Assembly: GCA_028715665.1 (NCBI GenBank)
Contig: JAQURI010000002.1
Span: forward strand, 1-60,556
DNA from: Candidatus Ratteibacteria bacterium
GTDB lineage: Bacteria; CAIJMQ01
Direction of reading: 5' to 3'
DNA length: 60,556 nucleotides
Shown here piece after piece: positions 1 through 8,321 of this stretch; the first letter of the stretch is position 1, and the number at the start of each line of letters is the position of its first letter. The notes under the pieces were generated by a model. That model searched no databases. It was not told the DNA's origin and was given only the letters and a program-made list of their open reading frames with translations. Position numbers and translations under genes: made by a program.

Positions 1-14
1 CATGTGCCCTGATA

Positions 15-455
15 TCATGTACATCCAACGAATGGATGATAGCTTAGATATAACCACAACTGCCCATTATATTCAAAGGGATTTTTAACTTTTGTATATT
101 CACTTGTCGGGGCACCGTGCAAGCGAACATTATCAATTTCTACTGCTTTCCGTAGCAGTTCATCAAACTCCTTTCGTGTCAATTTCAGTTTTTTGCAGAT
201 TGCAGACCGGATTTTAATTATCGAAACAAATATCCGTGGAGGCATCCAGTGAACTATCGGGTTTTTCATCTGGTGATATGTTTCAAGAAATGCAGCCCAG
301 AACTTACCATAATCAGTAACAGGATGTTTGAAATGAGAACAAAGCATACCAAGGTTTGCATCGCACATAATGCATTTACCACAGCCTTTAAAATGGTCTC
401 TCCTCTCATGACCACATTCACATATTTCTATACTTGTTTCTATACATTTTCCCAT
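15..455 (-). CDS. Zinc-ribbon hypothetical protein
   Basis: About 146 residues. The N-terminal third holds a Cys/His cluster (CECGHE, then CGKC..C, then C..H) that looks like a metal-binding ribbon; the rest is predicted soluble helix with no family I recognise. I use the ATG at 455, preceded by AGGGATT; an in-frame ATG at 476 lies inside a TGTACGTACA palindrome and overlaps the upstream gene. It is the last gene of a leftward run of small zinc proteins, and the window edge lies just after its stop. Confidence 0.7.
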   Translation of the reverse strand: MGKCIETSIEICECGHERRDHFKGCGKCIMCDANLGMLCSHFKHPVTDYGKFWAAFLETYHQMKNPIVHWMPPRIFVSIIKIRSAICKKLKLTRKEFDELLRKAVEIDNVRLHGAPTSEYTKVKNPFEYNGQLWLYLSYHPFVGCT

Positions 456-462
456 ATAATCC

Positions 463-624
463 CTATGTACGTACATTCGGCTCTTTGCCCCATAGCTGTT
501 CTGCTTTCTTTCTCAGTTCCTGATGTGCGGCATATTTATTGTCTATGTCTATCTTTTCTTCAGGAGTCAGGTCTTGGTAATATTTATGGTAATACGTTAT
601 ACTAATGTCGTCTTTTGTTATCAT
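463..624 (-). CDS. Small hypothetical protein (53 aa)
   Basis: A 53-residue, charged, probably helical product (DLTPEEK, then a Lys/Glu-rich C-terminus). A strong GGAGGT lies six bases before the ATG at 624, which supports real translation. It ends inside the start region of the next leftward gene, so the two are probably coupled. No family recognised. Confidence 0.65.
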   Translation of the reverse strand: MITKDDISITYYHKYYQDLTPEEKIDIDNKYAAHQELRKKAEQLWGKEPNVRT

Positions 625-639
625 GTACCTCCGGGGTTT

Positions 640-795
640 TTAGATTCTGAAACATAAAAAAGAAGTAAAATGAACATCAGACCAGTCTAAATCTTTATTC
701 TTACCGGGACATCTTTGGCATCCGTAGTCACTCTTATCGTTTTTATCGAATGCTCTGCAATAATGTTTTTTCTCTACCCCATCCTGTTTTCCCAT
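640..795 (-). CDS. Small Cys-rich hypothetical protein (51 aa)
   Basis: A 51-residue product with Cys and His residues spaced like a small metal-binding knuckle (HYC...GCQRC...C). GTGAG precedes the ATG at 795. It sits between two other small Cys-rich genes of the same leftward run. Function unknown. Confidence 0.55.
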   Translation of the reverse strand: MGKQDGVEKKHYCRAFDKNDKSDYGCQRCPGKNKDLDWSDVHFTSFLCFRI

Positions 796-808
796 AGCTT
801 TTCTCACT

Positions 809-1117
809 TTAATATATCTTATACGATTCCGTTGTCTCGCATCCCGGATGGTAAAAATTAACGCCGTCTTCTGACGTTAAATTTTTAAAGTAATCCCATT
901 GGTGGCATTCTATACATTGTTTTTTAGTGCCATGTTCCGATAAATCCGGAAAATTATTAATATTAAATTCGTCCTTTTCTTCCACAATGCATTTGTCCGG
1001 CTCCCCTGATTTTTTCATGTCCATCGTATCCTCCACCTCCATTCCTGTGCAGATTTTTCCAATAGACATACCATTATCTTGAGACTCAATTACAACATCG
1101 TTTATATTTATTCTCAT
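809..1117 (-). CDS. Hypothetical protein with C-terminal Cys/His motif
   Basis: 102 residues, acidic in the middle, ending in a C..C...H..C arrangement (QCIECHQW to HPGC) that suggests a zinc site. Its ATG overlaps the stop of the upstream membrane-protein gene by four bases (ATGA), which indicates translational coupling. Confidence 0.65.
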   Translation of the reverse strand: MRININDVVIESQDNGMSIGKICTGMEVEDTMDMKKSGEPDKCIVEEKDEFNINNFPDLSEHGTKKQCIECHQWDYFKNLTSEDGVNFYHPGCETTESYKIY

Positions 1118-1341
1118 GGAACCTCTATTATTTTATTACCAATTTTGATTGATATCATCTTGTAGTTAAATACAAAAATCAACCACGCTATCCATGGACT
1201 AAATATTGGTATTAGATACCACCATTCAAATGTTCTGAGTTTGCTGAATCCCGATATTATCAATGTGTATAATATCAACGCAACCATATAAGCCGCAGCA
1301 TTGAGTAATATGTTGCGCCAGTTAAATTTAATGGTTTTCAT
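1114..1341 (-). CDS. Small membrane protein, two TM segments
   Basis: 75 residues with two hydrophobic segments (about residues 10-30 and 41-58) and a short polar tail. It is embedded in the leftward operon and overlaps the next gene by ATGA. No family recognised. Confidence 0.65.
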   Translation of the reverse strand: MKTIKFNWRNILLNAAAYMVALILYTLIISGFSKLRTFEWWYLIPIFSPWIAWLIFVFNYKMISIKIGNKIIEVP

Positions 1342-1358
1342 TTTTTAAGTTCTCCAAG

Positions 1359-1697
1359 TCATTCAATTGACGTGTTCCAGTTATCAGGCACCTTTGGCTC
1401 GTATCCCTCGTAGTGCCCTTGTTTCCATAGTTCATGGAAGATTGTGTTCAATTCCTTCCAAGACGGGTCGAATTCATTGACATATTCAACTATCAAATAT
1501 GCGAGGGTTATACTTTCATCCCCGCGTAAGCATTTTAGTAACCGGTTTTCGCATTTTCTACAGTGATACCAGTCTCCGGAGACTAACATATCCTCACCAC
1601 AGCACTGTATTGCTTTTATATGGGCTTTAATTAGTGATTCATGGGGTGTCATCCAGCCCCTACCCCCGTGTATTTTGTTCTGGCTGAGTCTTTTCAT
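1359..1697 (-). CDS. Hypothetical zinc-binding protein
   Basis: 112 residues. CC near residue 32 and CRKC near residue 48 form a likely zinc ribbon. The N-terminus reads GRGW followed by HES..KAH..A, a weak match to the GW/H/AA module found in seven other proteins of this window. The start ATG is at 1697, just after the upstream gene. Confidence 0.65.
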   Translation of the reverse strand: MKRLSQNKIHGGRGWMTPHESLIKAHIKAIQCCGEDMLVSGDWYHCRKCENRLLKCLRGDESITLAYLIVEYVNEFDPSWKELNTIFHELWKQGHYEGYEPKVPDNWNTSIE

Positions 1698-1703
1698 AGG
1701 AAT

Positions 1704-2036
1704 TTATTTCTCCTGTACTATTAAAATATCGTCATATGAAGTAATAGTCATTATTCCGTATTTAGAAGCTGTTTCTTGTTTAACAATTTTCTCTTCATAT
1801 TCTTTTTTTTTGGCATATATTTGAAGATTGTTTTCGAACTGAATCCCGCAGATTTTACATGCTTTCTGGTCTTTTTCAAGTATATGCGGACACCGTGTTT
1901 GGATGTGCCAAATCGTGGCATTGATTATTTTTAGTTCTTTTTCTTTTTGTCTTTGAAGTAAATTCATGTCCTCCAGAAGCCCTTTTATTCGTTCCGGGGT
2001 TAATTTTCCTGTCATGATTCTTTTTTGTACTTCCAT
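1704..2036 (-). CDS. Coiled-coil zinc-hook-like small protein
   Basis: 110 residues: a Lys/Glu/Leu-rich helical N-terminus (about residues 12-45), a CPH...CKIC cluster (residues 49-64), then a second helical stretch. The helix-CxxC-helix arrangement is reminiscent of small zinc-hook proteins, but that is inference. First gene of its operon: a conserved promoter motif lies 25-52 bases upstream. Confidence 0.65.
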   Translation of the reverse strand: MEVQKRIMTGKLTPERIKGLLEDMNLLQRQKEKELKIINATIWHIQTRCPHILEKDQKACKICGIQFENNLQIYAKKKEYEEKIVKQETASKYGIMTITSYDDILIVQEK

Positions 2037-2060
2037 GGTTTAATTCCATGTTCATCTTTT

Positions 2061-2088
2061 GAAACATAATTACGATAAAGCTATCGGT
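2061..2088 (-). promoter_or_regulatory. Promoter, shared motif copy
   Basis: On the minus strand it reads CCGATAGCTTTATCGTAATT and then ATGTTTC: a purine-rich BRE-like stretch followed by an archaeal TATA box (CTTTATCG). It lies about 35-50 bases before the ATG at 2036. The same block recurs in front of eight other transcription units. Confidence 0.75.
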
Positions 2089-2184
2089 TAAAGGTTCTGT
2101 TAAAATAAGAGGTTAAACGGGGGAGTGGGAGTGACTGTGGTAGACAAAAATATCCCGCCTAACCAATATTAAAGATTGGTGGTA

Positions 2185-2568
2185 TTATTTATATACTTTT
2201 TGTTTAGATATATTCTGTACGTGCAGGAGTTCGATATCGCCACGGTTTGAATATGCTGCCATTGCGAGCACATAAGCAGGGACTTCTACCTGACCTTTAA
2301 AATGCGCTGTTGCATTGAATTTATTCAGTGATGTGTTGAATGTCAGGTTTGAGTTCAGGTTTATCTTATCTCCGTTTAATGGGTTTTTAAATGATGTTAT
2401 TGTTTTTGAGTTCATGTCCGTTGATGGTTTAATGTCTCCGAACCCGCCATGAACGTCGGCTTCGAAATTGAGAACTACAGGCTGGATTGCAAGTAAGGTG
2501 AACGATAATAGCAGAACTGATATTAACATGATGCTGAACCCGAAATAGAGTACCCTGTCATTGGTCAT
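2185..2568 (-). CDS. Membrane-anchored extracellular protein
   Basis: 127 residues with one N-terminal hydrophobic segment (about residues 8-32), then a polar, beta-rich, Asn/Ser-rich ectodomain. A type II anchored surface protein is likely. An ACCAAT/ATTGGT hairpin lies just past its stop (about 2160-2180). Function unknown. Confidence 0.6.
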   Translation of the reverse strand: MTNDRVLYFGFSIMLISVLLLSFTLLAIQPVVLNFEADVHGGFGDIKPSTDMNSKTITSFKNPLNGDKINLNSNLTFNTSLNKFNATAHFKGQVEVPAYVLAMAAYSNRGDIELLHVQNISKQKVYK

Positions 2569-2661
2569 AAAGATGTATAAACTCCATGGTCTATTGTAGT
2601 TGTTCCAGTTAATCGTGGATTGTTATGTAGGCGATGAAACAACTTTTAATGTCTCCCCAGT

Positions 2662-2955
2662 TTATGTTCGTTGTTCGCATAACACTTTTTTCGTCCACTG
2701 CTCGACTAATGGTATTCCGTCATTGGATATTTCAATTACTCGATACCAGTTATTGATTTTTTTCTTATCCCAGCGTTCTGTAACAATCGCTATATCCGTT
2801 AGGATATCTATACATATCGAAATTGTGTTCCTCGATATCCTGCCGTTCAAGAGCTTAACTAGAGTGCTGAAACTGTGCGGCTTTGTTTTTTTTTGGGCTG
2901 AATATATCTCAATTGCTACTTTGATAACATTCTTACTTACATCCTTTCCGTTCAA
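2662..2955 (-). CDS. Winged-helix DNA-binding protein
   Basis: About 97 residues with a helix-turn-helix pattern (SFSTLVKLL..RISRNTISICIDIL region) and a C-terminal beta wing, fitting an archaeal winged-helix regulator. I choose the TTG at 2955 because GGAGG lies eight bases upstream and the frame above it belongs to the overlapping gene 2933-3241. The start is the least certain point. Confidence 0.6.
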   Translation of the reverse strand: MNGKDVSKNVIKVAIEIYSAQKKTKPHSFSTLVKLLNGRISRNTISICIDILTDIAIVTERWDKKKINNWYRVIEISNDGIPLVEQWTKKVLCEQRT

Positions 2956-3241
2956 CGTAATCCTCCAAAGCTCTCCTGAACGCCTTCTCCTGACCGATGA
3001 CGGGGTTCTCAATATCGTTCTTGTTGCGGATTGTGACTCCAAGGATAAAATCTGTCCAGAGTGGACTCCACCACGGAGCACAGAATACTATACATAACGT
3101 TGCTCGTGGTGTGTGTCGTCGATACCTCACCACTTTCGCTTGGATTTTTAGTCCGCTTTTCTGTTCGACTTCAGCCAGAATCCTTTTTTCGTTTGGGTTC
3201 AGCGGTCTTTGTTTTTCGTCATATTTTTGCTGGTTTCTCAT
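2933..3241 (-). CDS. Hypothetical protein (102 aa)
   Basis: 102 residues, basic N-terminus and an aromatic central stretch (CAPWWSPLW) that may touch a membrane. AGGAGG lies eight bases before the ATG at 3241. It overlaps the downstream winged-helix gene by 23 bases. No family recognised. Confidence 0.6.
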   Translation of the reverse strand: MRNQQKYDEKQRPLNPNEKRILAEVEQKSGLKIQAKVVRYRRHTPRATLCIVFCAPWWSPLWTDFILGVTIRNKNDIENPVIGQEKAFRRALEDYVERKGCK

Positions 3242-3282
3242 TGATATTTCCTCCTGTTATATCTTGTTGTTACTTCAACAAA

Positions 3283-3330
3283 GGGAGTCCATCGACTCCC
3301 CCATCTATAGACCCTCGTATATACAAACAA
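3283..3330 (-). promoter_or_regulatory. Promoter and 5' leader hairpin
   Basis: A TATA-like TTGTATATACG (about 3316-3326) is followed in the leader by a perfect seven-base-pair stem GGGAGTC/GACTCCC with a four-base loop (3283-3300), about 40 bases before the ATG at 3241. The hairpin could tune translation or be a stability element. Confidence 0.5.
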
Positions 3331-3376
3331 GGAATCTACACTTGTTGACCATTTTGCAAAAGATAGTATGAACATC

Positions 3377-4120
3377 CTACTCTTCCTCTACCCGTGGGGC
3401 TATCATAAATTCAATTATTCCATGGCCTTCTGATATTGGGAATCCTATCTTGACCGGATAATCTCTACCCAGAATGATTGTCAGGTCGCTTTTTTTCTCG
3501 ACCAGTTTCTGTATTTTGATTAGATATTCAATTGCAAACAGCGATTTTGCTTTTGAAGCTTGGATGATTTTTAACCTGTCTGATGGAACTTCATAAATTA
3601 CGTCGTCGGTATCTCCCTTTGCTGAGAAAATGAACTTTGTCCCTGTTGTATCTACTTCGAAACTTACATATTCCGCGATTTTATCCACCGCTTTCATTCC
3701 GAACTTGAAATCGGCTCCACCAATCATTAATTCAACTGGAAGGCTAAGGGCTGGAATTTTTGGTTCTTTTCTTATTGTTTCGGGGTCGATAAGGCTCATG
3801 GTATATGTTAATCCCCTGAAGGTCATTTTGAGCTTGTGTTCTTTTTCATCGAGTTCAAGTGTGATTATATCTTCATCTTCCGCCATTTCTAGATAACCTA
3901 TTTGTTTGGTCAGGTCAATCGCCAGTAACATATCAGTTGCACTATACTCTTCGAAGGCTTCTTTACTAAGGCTCATTGATACCATAGCGACATTCGCCGG
4001 CTCAACTGCACGGACTGTTATTCTTTCCGGTGAAAATGTGAACCGTGCTTCATCCACCATAGTCTTTAATCCGATTATTGCTTCTTTTAATCGCTTTCCT
4101 TTAATACTTGCTTTAAACAT
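3377..4120 (-). CDS. pcn: DNA polymerase sliding clamp PCNA
   Basis: 247 residues, the usual archaeal PCNA length. Characteristic stretches are visible: AVEPANVAMV in the first domain, LIDPETIRKEPKIPALSLP at the interdomain region, and the C-terminal IAPRVEEE tail. The trimeric clamp tethers polymerase and other PIP-box proteins to DNA. AGGGTGTC precedes the ATG. An element-encoded clamp implies partial independence in replication or repair. It is co-directional with the small gene 4132-4299 upstream. Confidence 0.97.
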   Translation of the reverse strand: MFKASIKGKRLKEAIIGLKTMVDEARFTFSPERITVRAVEPANVAMVSMSLSKEAFEEYSATDMLLAIDLTKQIGYLEMAEDEDIITLELDEKEHKLKMTFRGLTYTMSLIDPETIRKEPKIPALSLPVELMIGGADFKFGMKAVDKIAEYVSFEVDTTGTKFIFSAKGDTDDVIYEVPSDRLKIIQASKAKSLFAIEYLIKIQKLVEKKSDLTIILGRDYPVKIGFPISEGHGIIEFMIAPRVEEE

Positions 4121-4131
4121 TTTTTGACACC

Positions 4132-4299
4132 CTAATCTTCTTTTTTATCTTTAGTGATTTGGTTTTGCTTGGCGGCAGCATTTCTCGGTTTTATGACATT
4201 GAGGTAATACTGGTTATTGCGCACCCTCTTTTCTTCTCTTTGTGCTTCACTGAGATTTAATCCGTGATTTCTTGCTGAAGCTTGTCCGCCGTGACCCAT
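4132..4299 (-). CDS. Small basic hypothetical protein (55 aa)
   Basis: 55 residues, Gly/Ala/Asn-rich N-terminus (GHGGQASARNHG) and a Lys-rich tail, possibly nucleic-acid binding. AGAGGA sits seven bases before the ATG at 4299. Its stop is 11 bases before the PCNA start, so it is in the PCNA operon. Confidence 0.6.
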   Translation of the reverse strand: MGHGGQASARNHGLNLSEAQREEKRVRNNQYYLNVIKPRNAAAKQNQITKDKKED

Positions 4300-4313
4300 T
4301 GTAGTTCCTCTTT

Positions 4314-4610
4314 TTATTTTCTTATTAATATGAACGTTCTCCGTTTTTTATGTGCGATTAAATAACCCAGAATCACTGCTTGCAATATCACTATTAGAAG
4401 GATTCCTGTGATTATTAATCTGGTCTGGCTCCGGTCTGATAATTTTATTGTGCCGTTCCACCACGATGCATTATCGTCTGTTGTCTGGTTAATGCTAACT
4501 GTATGTGCAGTTGGTGCGGGTTCTGCACCTCCTTGGTCATCTGCTCCAACCAGCAGTATTCCGAATACACATAATGCAAAAACCAGTATCAGATATCGTA
4601 TTGTATTCAT
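4314..4610 (-). CDS. Secreted/membrane small protein
   Basis: About 98 residues: N-terminal signal-like segment (residues 1-24), a polar NxT-rich ectodomain, and a second hydrophobic segment followed by a basic tail (HKKRR). The ATG at 4610 gives a clean signal peptide; an in-frame GTG at 4643 would add a Lys-rich extension. Function unknown. Confidence 0.6.
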   Translation of the reverse strand: MNTIRYLILVFALCVFGILLVGADDQGGAEPAPTAHTVSINQTTDDNASWWNGTIKLSDRSQTRLIITGILLIVILQAVILGYLIAHKKRRTFILIRK

Positions 4611-4614
4611 GGTT

Positions 4615-5616
4615 TTATTTTTTTTGGGTTTTCTTTTTCCCACCTGGCAATAGTGCTCTCAGCTTTGCAAAGAGGGCGGGTTCTTCCTCTTTTTCGAAGC
4701 GGTTATCATTTTCCCATGATTTTATTAACAGGGTCTTGACTTTCGGTAATATCTTTTCGGGAACACCACACAGGATTATTTCTTTATCTAACCGGCTTTC
4801 ATCGAATTCCGTGTTCTCAAGGAGGGCTGCGATTTTTGTGCTGATTTCTGTGACCCAATCCTGTGCTGATACTGGTGTCGTGGCTACTTTGAGTGGTTTT
4901 GTCATGTCGGTAGCGTCTTTGCCAGCAGCAACGTGTTTTTCCATGTTATTTAGAATTGTTTTTGCTCTTTCCGGGAGCAATTCTTTTACTTCTGCTGTTA
5001 TAATACCCGGATGGTCTTGCATTAGTTGTGCCATTTTTGAGTCCGGATATTCCATCTCCGGGATTGGTTCTGACAGTCTCATGTCTCCACTAATTATTAC
5101 CGGGGTGTTCTTCAAGTCCTCTCCAACCTGTTCAGCCCGGTTCTGCATATCTAAAGATGCTTGTTGTGCCTGAGCTACTGTTGTATTGTCCGGGGGTAAT
5201 ATTATTCTTTCCTCTGGCTTCGGTGGTACCTGTAGTTGTTCTTCTTTTCGTTCTACTGATTGTTCTTTCTGTTTTTCTGTGTCGGGTAGCACGCTGCTTG
5301 TGATGCCAGCAGTAACCGGCAATTTTATTATTGTTGGTTCCTTTTTCGGGGATATCAGGAGCTTGAAATCCTGTAGTGCAGCCGTGTGCCTGAAGTCTAT
5401 CAGGTCGAAACGCTGTTTTGCGAAATCATATTCCTGTTTTGCTTTTTCCCAGAGTTCTTCGGTTTCGTAATATTTCGATAGTACGACTTTCATCGCTTCA
5501 AAAGTATCGAACGGGACGGGTTGGATATTGAATACTTCTGTCTTTCCATCAGTATCGACCTGTATGGCGTGTATCATGCCACTTTCCATTTTTTGTGGGA
5601 ATATTTTTAGATTCAT
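4615..5616 (-). CDS. Hypothetical coiled-coil protein (333 aa)
   Basis: 333 residues, mostly charged helix: a globular N-terminal 60 residues, a coiled coil (about 60-100), a Pro/Gln/Glu-rich linker, and a helical C-terminal domain ending in a Lys-rich tail. AGAGGAAC lies before the ATG at 5616, which overlaps the stop of the upstream zinc-ribbon gene. No family recognised. Confidence 0.65.
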   Translation of the reverse strand: MNLKIFPQKMESGMIHAIQVDTDGKTEVFNIQPVPFDTFEAMKVVLSKYYETEELWEKAKQEYDFAKQRFDLIDFRHTAALQDFKLLISPKKEPTIIKLPVTAGITSSVLPDTEKQKEQSVERKEEQLQVPPKPEERIILPPDNTTVAQAQQASLDMQNRAEQVGEDLKNTPVIISGDMRLSEPIPEMEYPDSKMAQLMQDHPGIITAEVKELLPERAKTILNNMEKHVAAGKDATDMTKPLKVATTPVSAQDWVTEISTKIAALLENTEFDESRLDKEIILCGVPEKILPKVKTLLIKSWENDNRFEKEEEPALFAKLRALLPGGKKKTQKK

Positions 5617-5777
5617 AGTTGTTCCTCTGTTATTGATTCGGTTTCGTCTGTGAACACATGGCCACAATCTATACACTGGTGTCGTTGTTTTTTCGTTCCG
5701 CCGCTCACAATTGCAAAACCATATTTTCTGAGATTTTTACTTTTACATTTCGGGCATTTTAGAGTATTTTCGGTCAT
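5613..5777 (-). CDS. Stand-alone transposase-type zinc ribbon (54 aa)
   Basis: 54 residues almost entirely made of a CPKC...CIDCG ribbon with the K.GFA...Q.C spacing seen at the N-terminus of IS1 InsA and related transposases. There is no catalytic domain. It overlaps both neighbours by ATGA. Probably a small DNA- or RNA-binding protein; three similar ribbons occur at 21826, 30831 and 55796. Confidence 0.7.
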   Translation of the reverse strand: MTENTLKCPKCKSKNLRKYGFAIVSGGTKKQRHQCIDCGHVFTDETESITEEQL

Positions 5778-6229
5778 AATTTTTTATCCGTTCTGTATTT
5801 CCTCATTAGTGGGCGTAATCCTATTACAAATATTTTCATGTCGTCTTCCGGCAACGCTTCTATTTCCGTATAGATTTTCGTGACGGATTCAGGGAATATT
5901 ACTTTATCACATGTTATTTTACATTTTTCTACAAGATATTTTATAATTCCGAATGTTCCGAATATCCCTAGTATGGTATATGCACAGAACGCCAAAATGA
6001 TGATAATGAAGAATGTTATTACCGACACAACGAACCTCAATGGGTTATCAACTAAACCATTGAGTTCCAACGCTATCATGTGCCCACTTACAATTATTAG
6101 TACTGATAAAAAGACAGTATATAAAAATACAACTCCCCCATGGACGACGAGCTTGCCATCTTGATAGATGCTTTCTTCTCTACATAGATACTCCTTTATT
6201 ACTTTTAAATATCTGTCGAATGTACTCAT
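5774..6229 (-). CDS. Membrane protein, two TM segments
   Basis: 151 residues with two strong hydrophobic segments (about 27-52 and 62-88) and a cytoplasmic-looking C-terminal domain. Coupled by ATGA to both neighbours. It may partner the next gene, which has the same two-TM layout. Function unknown. Confidence 0.65.
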   Translation of the reverse strand: MSTFDRYLKVIKEYLCREESIYQDGKLVVHGGVVFLYTVFLSVLIIVSGHMIALELNGLVDNPLRFVVSVITFFIIIILAFCAYTILGIFGTFGIIKYLVEKCKITCDKVIFPESVTKIYTEIEALPEDDMKIFVIGLRPLMRKYRTDKKL

Positions 6230-6525
6230 GATATCACATCAATTGTTACTGGTTCCGTGTCTTGTTCTTCCGGGACTGAATTGTAATACTCCTGTATCCT
6301 TGCAGCGACCCACGCTTCATTAATGAGTTCATAGAAAATCACGACTATTATGCCAGCAGCGAATACCACTGCTGCCATAACAAAAAACAGATTGTCTATT
6401 TGGAAAACCAGAGTTAGTATCATCAACACTGTGGCTTCAATTGCAATCATAATTTTTTGCTCTTTCTGTATTATTATCATTTTTTTATTTAGTTCCATAG
6501 TCTCATCCATCAATAAATCAATCAA
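6226..6525 (-). CDS. Small membrane protein, two TM segments
   Basis: 99 residues with hydrophobic segments at about 26-45 and 48-68 and an acidic tail. First gene of the operon that runs down to PCNA or beyond; a conserved promoter lies 20-45 bases upstream. Confidence 0.65.
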   Translation of the reverse strand: MIDLLMDETMELNKKMIIIQKEQKIMIAIEATVLMILTLVFQIDNLFFVMAAVVFAAGIIVVIFYELINEAWVAARIQEYYNSVPEEQDTEPVTIDVIS

Positions 6526-6543
6526 TCATTAACAGTTGGTATT

Positions 6544-6570
6544 AAACATAAAGAATATAAAGATATCCCT
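6544..6570 (-). promoter_or_regulatory. Promoter, shared motif copy
   Basis: Minus strand GGATATCTTTATATTCTTTA and TGTTT: the same block as at 57959-57983, with the TATA box TTTATATT about 25-35 bases before the ATG at 6525. Confidence 0.7.
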
Positions 6571-7007
6571 TAGAAAATAGCGTCGGTTGCTGTGTGAAGC
6601 ACGTTCGCTATGAAAATTCCAACTATCAACATCAATATTTCGAACGGGTGGGTCAGGATAAAGGTAATATCGGGTATGGGAAGTTTCAAGACGAAGGCCA
6701 GACCCGTCAGCAACCCGATAATTAGAAGAATGTACATGATTCTTGTGACCGTGCCCCAGAGCCAGTGGTGGGAGGTGCCACGGTGCTTTGACATCATTGT
6801 ATATGGTTTACATATAATTCCACACTTTTGAGCGGGTTTGCTTTTTGCTGAATCTAAATCCGGATTTAATACAATAGTTCCTAAAAAATAACCGAATATA
6901 GCTATACCTAGCTGGGTGTCTGTAAGAAAGGGATTTTTTTGATAAAAAAATAATAATATTAAAGCCGCTGCAAAATTGGCAATGAGGTGGTTTGTATAAG
7001 AGGGCAT
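6570..7007 (-). CDS. Membrane metal-binding protein, DUF2227/YdjM-like
   Basis: 145 residues with several hydrophobic segments and conserved metal-ligand motifs: DLDS near residue 51, KHRGTSHHW near residue 74, and a C-terminal HTATD. This pattern matches archaeal DUF2227 and the YdjM/metal-dependent membrane hydrolase group. The activity of the family is not well established; the assignment is by motif only. Confidence 0.7.
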   Translation of the reverse strand: MPSYTNHLIANFAAALILLFFYQKNPFLTDTQLGIAIFGYFLGTIVLNPDLDSAKSKPAQKCGIICKPYTMMSKHRGTSHHWLWGTVTRIMYILLIIGLLTGLAFVLKLPIPDITFILTHPFEILMLIVGIFIANVLHTATDAIF

Positions 7008-7010
7008 CTT

Positions 7011-7214
7011 TCAGTCCGTTGGGGTTGAACCAATCAATCCTACCCGACGTGCCCATTCCTGCCAACGCATTGTTCTCTTATTGGCTTTCAAGATGCTTTT
7101 TTTAATATCGGCCTGCATTTTATGTACATTGAGCGTGCCATCCTGATTTAACCAGTTTTTCCGTGTTTCTTCTGCATTTGCAATGTCTTCCGGGGTTATA
7201 TTTAATTCAATCAC
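7011..7214 (-). CDS. Hypothetical protein (67 aa)
   Basis: 67 residues, predicted helical and amphipathic, ending in a Trp/Arg-rich stretch (MRWQEWARRVG). It sits immediately before the membrane gene 6570-7007 on the same strand. No family recognised. The 105 bases between this gene and 7320 contain no convincing gene. Confidence 0.55.
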   Translation of the reverse strand: MIELNITPEDIANAEETRKNWLNQDGTLNVHKMQADIKKSILKANKRTMRWQEWARRVGLIGSTPTD

Positions 7215-7319
7215 GTTTACTCCTATTCTGATTCGTGTAATCCCTCTGCTACTTTAATGTCCCGTACCCACATGCTGCCCAGTTCTTTGACCTGCAATAT
7301 CTATCTTTAAGATGATTTT

Positions 7320-7523
7320 TTAGCGGTCGAACCAACCGTTCTGTTGAGCTGTAATCCATAGAAATTCCACTCCTAGGAGCAAACAAAAAAACAAAAGTAC
7401 ACCCACATTTTCTTGGATGATTTTGTTAATTAGTAAATACCGAATTGTATATCCGCCAATAATGGCTGGAACCGTCAAAAACAGTGCAATTGATACAGAT
7501 GAAATTGTTTCTTTTTTTTTCAT
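7320..7523 (-). CDS. Small membrane protein, two TM segments
   Basis: 67 residues with two hydrophobic segments (about 10-30 and 40-57). It overlaps the upstream gene 7520-8065 by ATGA, so the pair is likely co-translated. Function unknown. Confidence 0.6.
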   Translation of the reverse strand: MKKKETISSVSIALFLTVPAIIGGYTIRYLLINKIIQENVGVLLFFCLLLGVEFLWITAQQNGWFDR

Positions 7524-8065
7524 TTCTTTGATTTGTAATGGCTCTTTCTTAATATATATTCTTCCTCGTCTTTGCTTTGACTATATATACAAACTCCGAT
7601 TATAATAAATAGTAACGATGCCGCCCCTGCTGTGGCGTAGAATTTATTGTCTGGATATCTTGATATTCCGGGCGGGGCTGTTATACTGTTCCTACCATTA
7701 CCATTATCGAGCAGGGTTTCCCTGAGTTTCATGAGGATATTGCTTTTCTCAAGCGAGGTTGCATTTTGTGGGGTTGATTCGAGTTCGGCTAGTGAACTAT
7801 GCATGTTATTGTACCAGAACCTGATATCTTCGTCCGGTGTCCTGTATAGGATTGATGTGTACCCAGTAGTTAAGCCGCTGGATTCCATTTGCTGAACGAC
7901 CGTTCGCATTTCTTCGGTTGCCAGTTCGATTGTATTTGCGTCCGCTGCTCGTTTCATGTGTCCACCAATATTTATATCGAACATTGCTCCCGCATAAGCA
8001 ATTGCTATTATCCAGAAAATTATTGGCAGGCACATTAATAGTCCTAATACTGATTTAAGGTTCAT
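7520..8065 (-). CDS. Bitopic membrane protein with extracellular domain
   Basis: 181 residues: N-terminal hydrophobic segment (about 5-27), a roughly 110-residue extracytoplasmic helical domain, a second membrane segment (about 143-162) and a charged tail. First gene behind the promoter at 8093. No family recognised. Confidence 0.65.
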   Translation of the reverse strand: MNLKSVLGLLMCLPIIFWIIAIAYAGAMFDINIGGHMKRAADANTIELATEEMRTVVQQMESSGLTTGYTSILYRTPDEDIRFWYNNMHSSLAELESTPQNATSLEKSNILMKLRETLLDNGNGRNSITAPPGISRYPDNKFYATAGAASLLFIIIGVCIYSQSKDEEEYILRKSHYKSKK

Positions 8066-8092
8066 GATTTATTGGCTCCATTTACACATAAG

Positions 8093-8119
8093 TTAAAACA
8101 TAAATACGATAAAGATATC
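8093..8119 (-). promoter_or_regulatory. Promoter, shared motif copy
   Basis: Minus strand CCGATATCTTTATCGTATTT then ATGTTTT. TATA box CTTTATCG about 40 bases before the ATG at 8065. Matches the copies at 2061, 9716, 41164 and elsewhere. Confidence 0.75.
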
Positions 8120-8144
8120 GGTCAATCTAATGTATGTGCAGATA

Positions 8145-8321
8145 CTACTCTTTCTTAAAAGACAACCTTTCAGCGATTGTGTTTTTTGATATGGCTACGA
8201 TAATTAATTTAATGGTCTTGTCGTCTATCTTTATTTTGTCTCCCTGAATCGATTCGATTGTACCTTCATACAATAATTCGTTCTTTCTATATAGAACCCT
8301 GTCGCCGATTGTTAAATTCAT
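8145..8321 (-). CDS. Small SH3/KOW-like protein (58 aa)
   Basis: 58 residues with an all-beta pattern opening IGDRVLYRKNE, like the small SH3-fold modules near the C-terminus of the giant protein at 16673-19765 and inside 20225-21829. It overlaps the ATP-grasp gene stop by ATGA. Possibly a free-standing copy of that module. Confidence 0.65.
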   Translation of the reverse strand: MNLTIGDRVLYRKNELLYEGTIESIQGDKIKIDDKTIKLIIVAISKNTIAERLSFKKE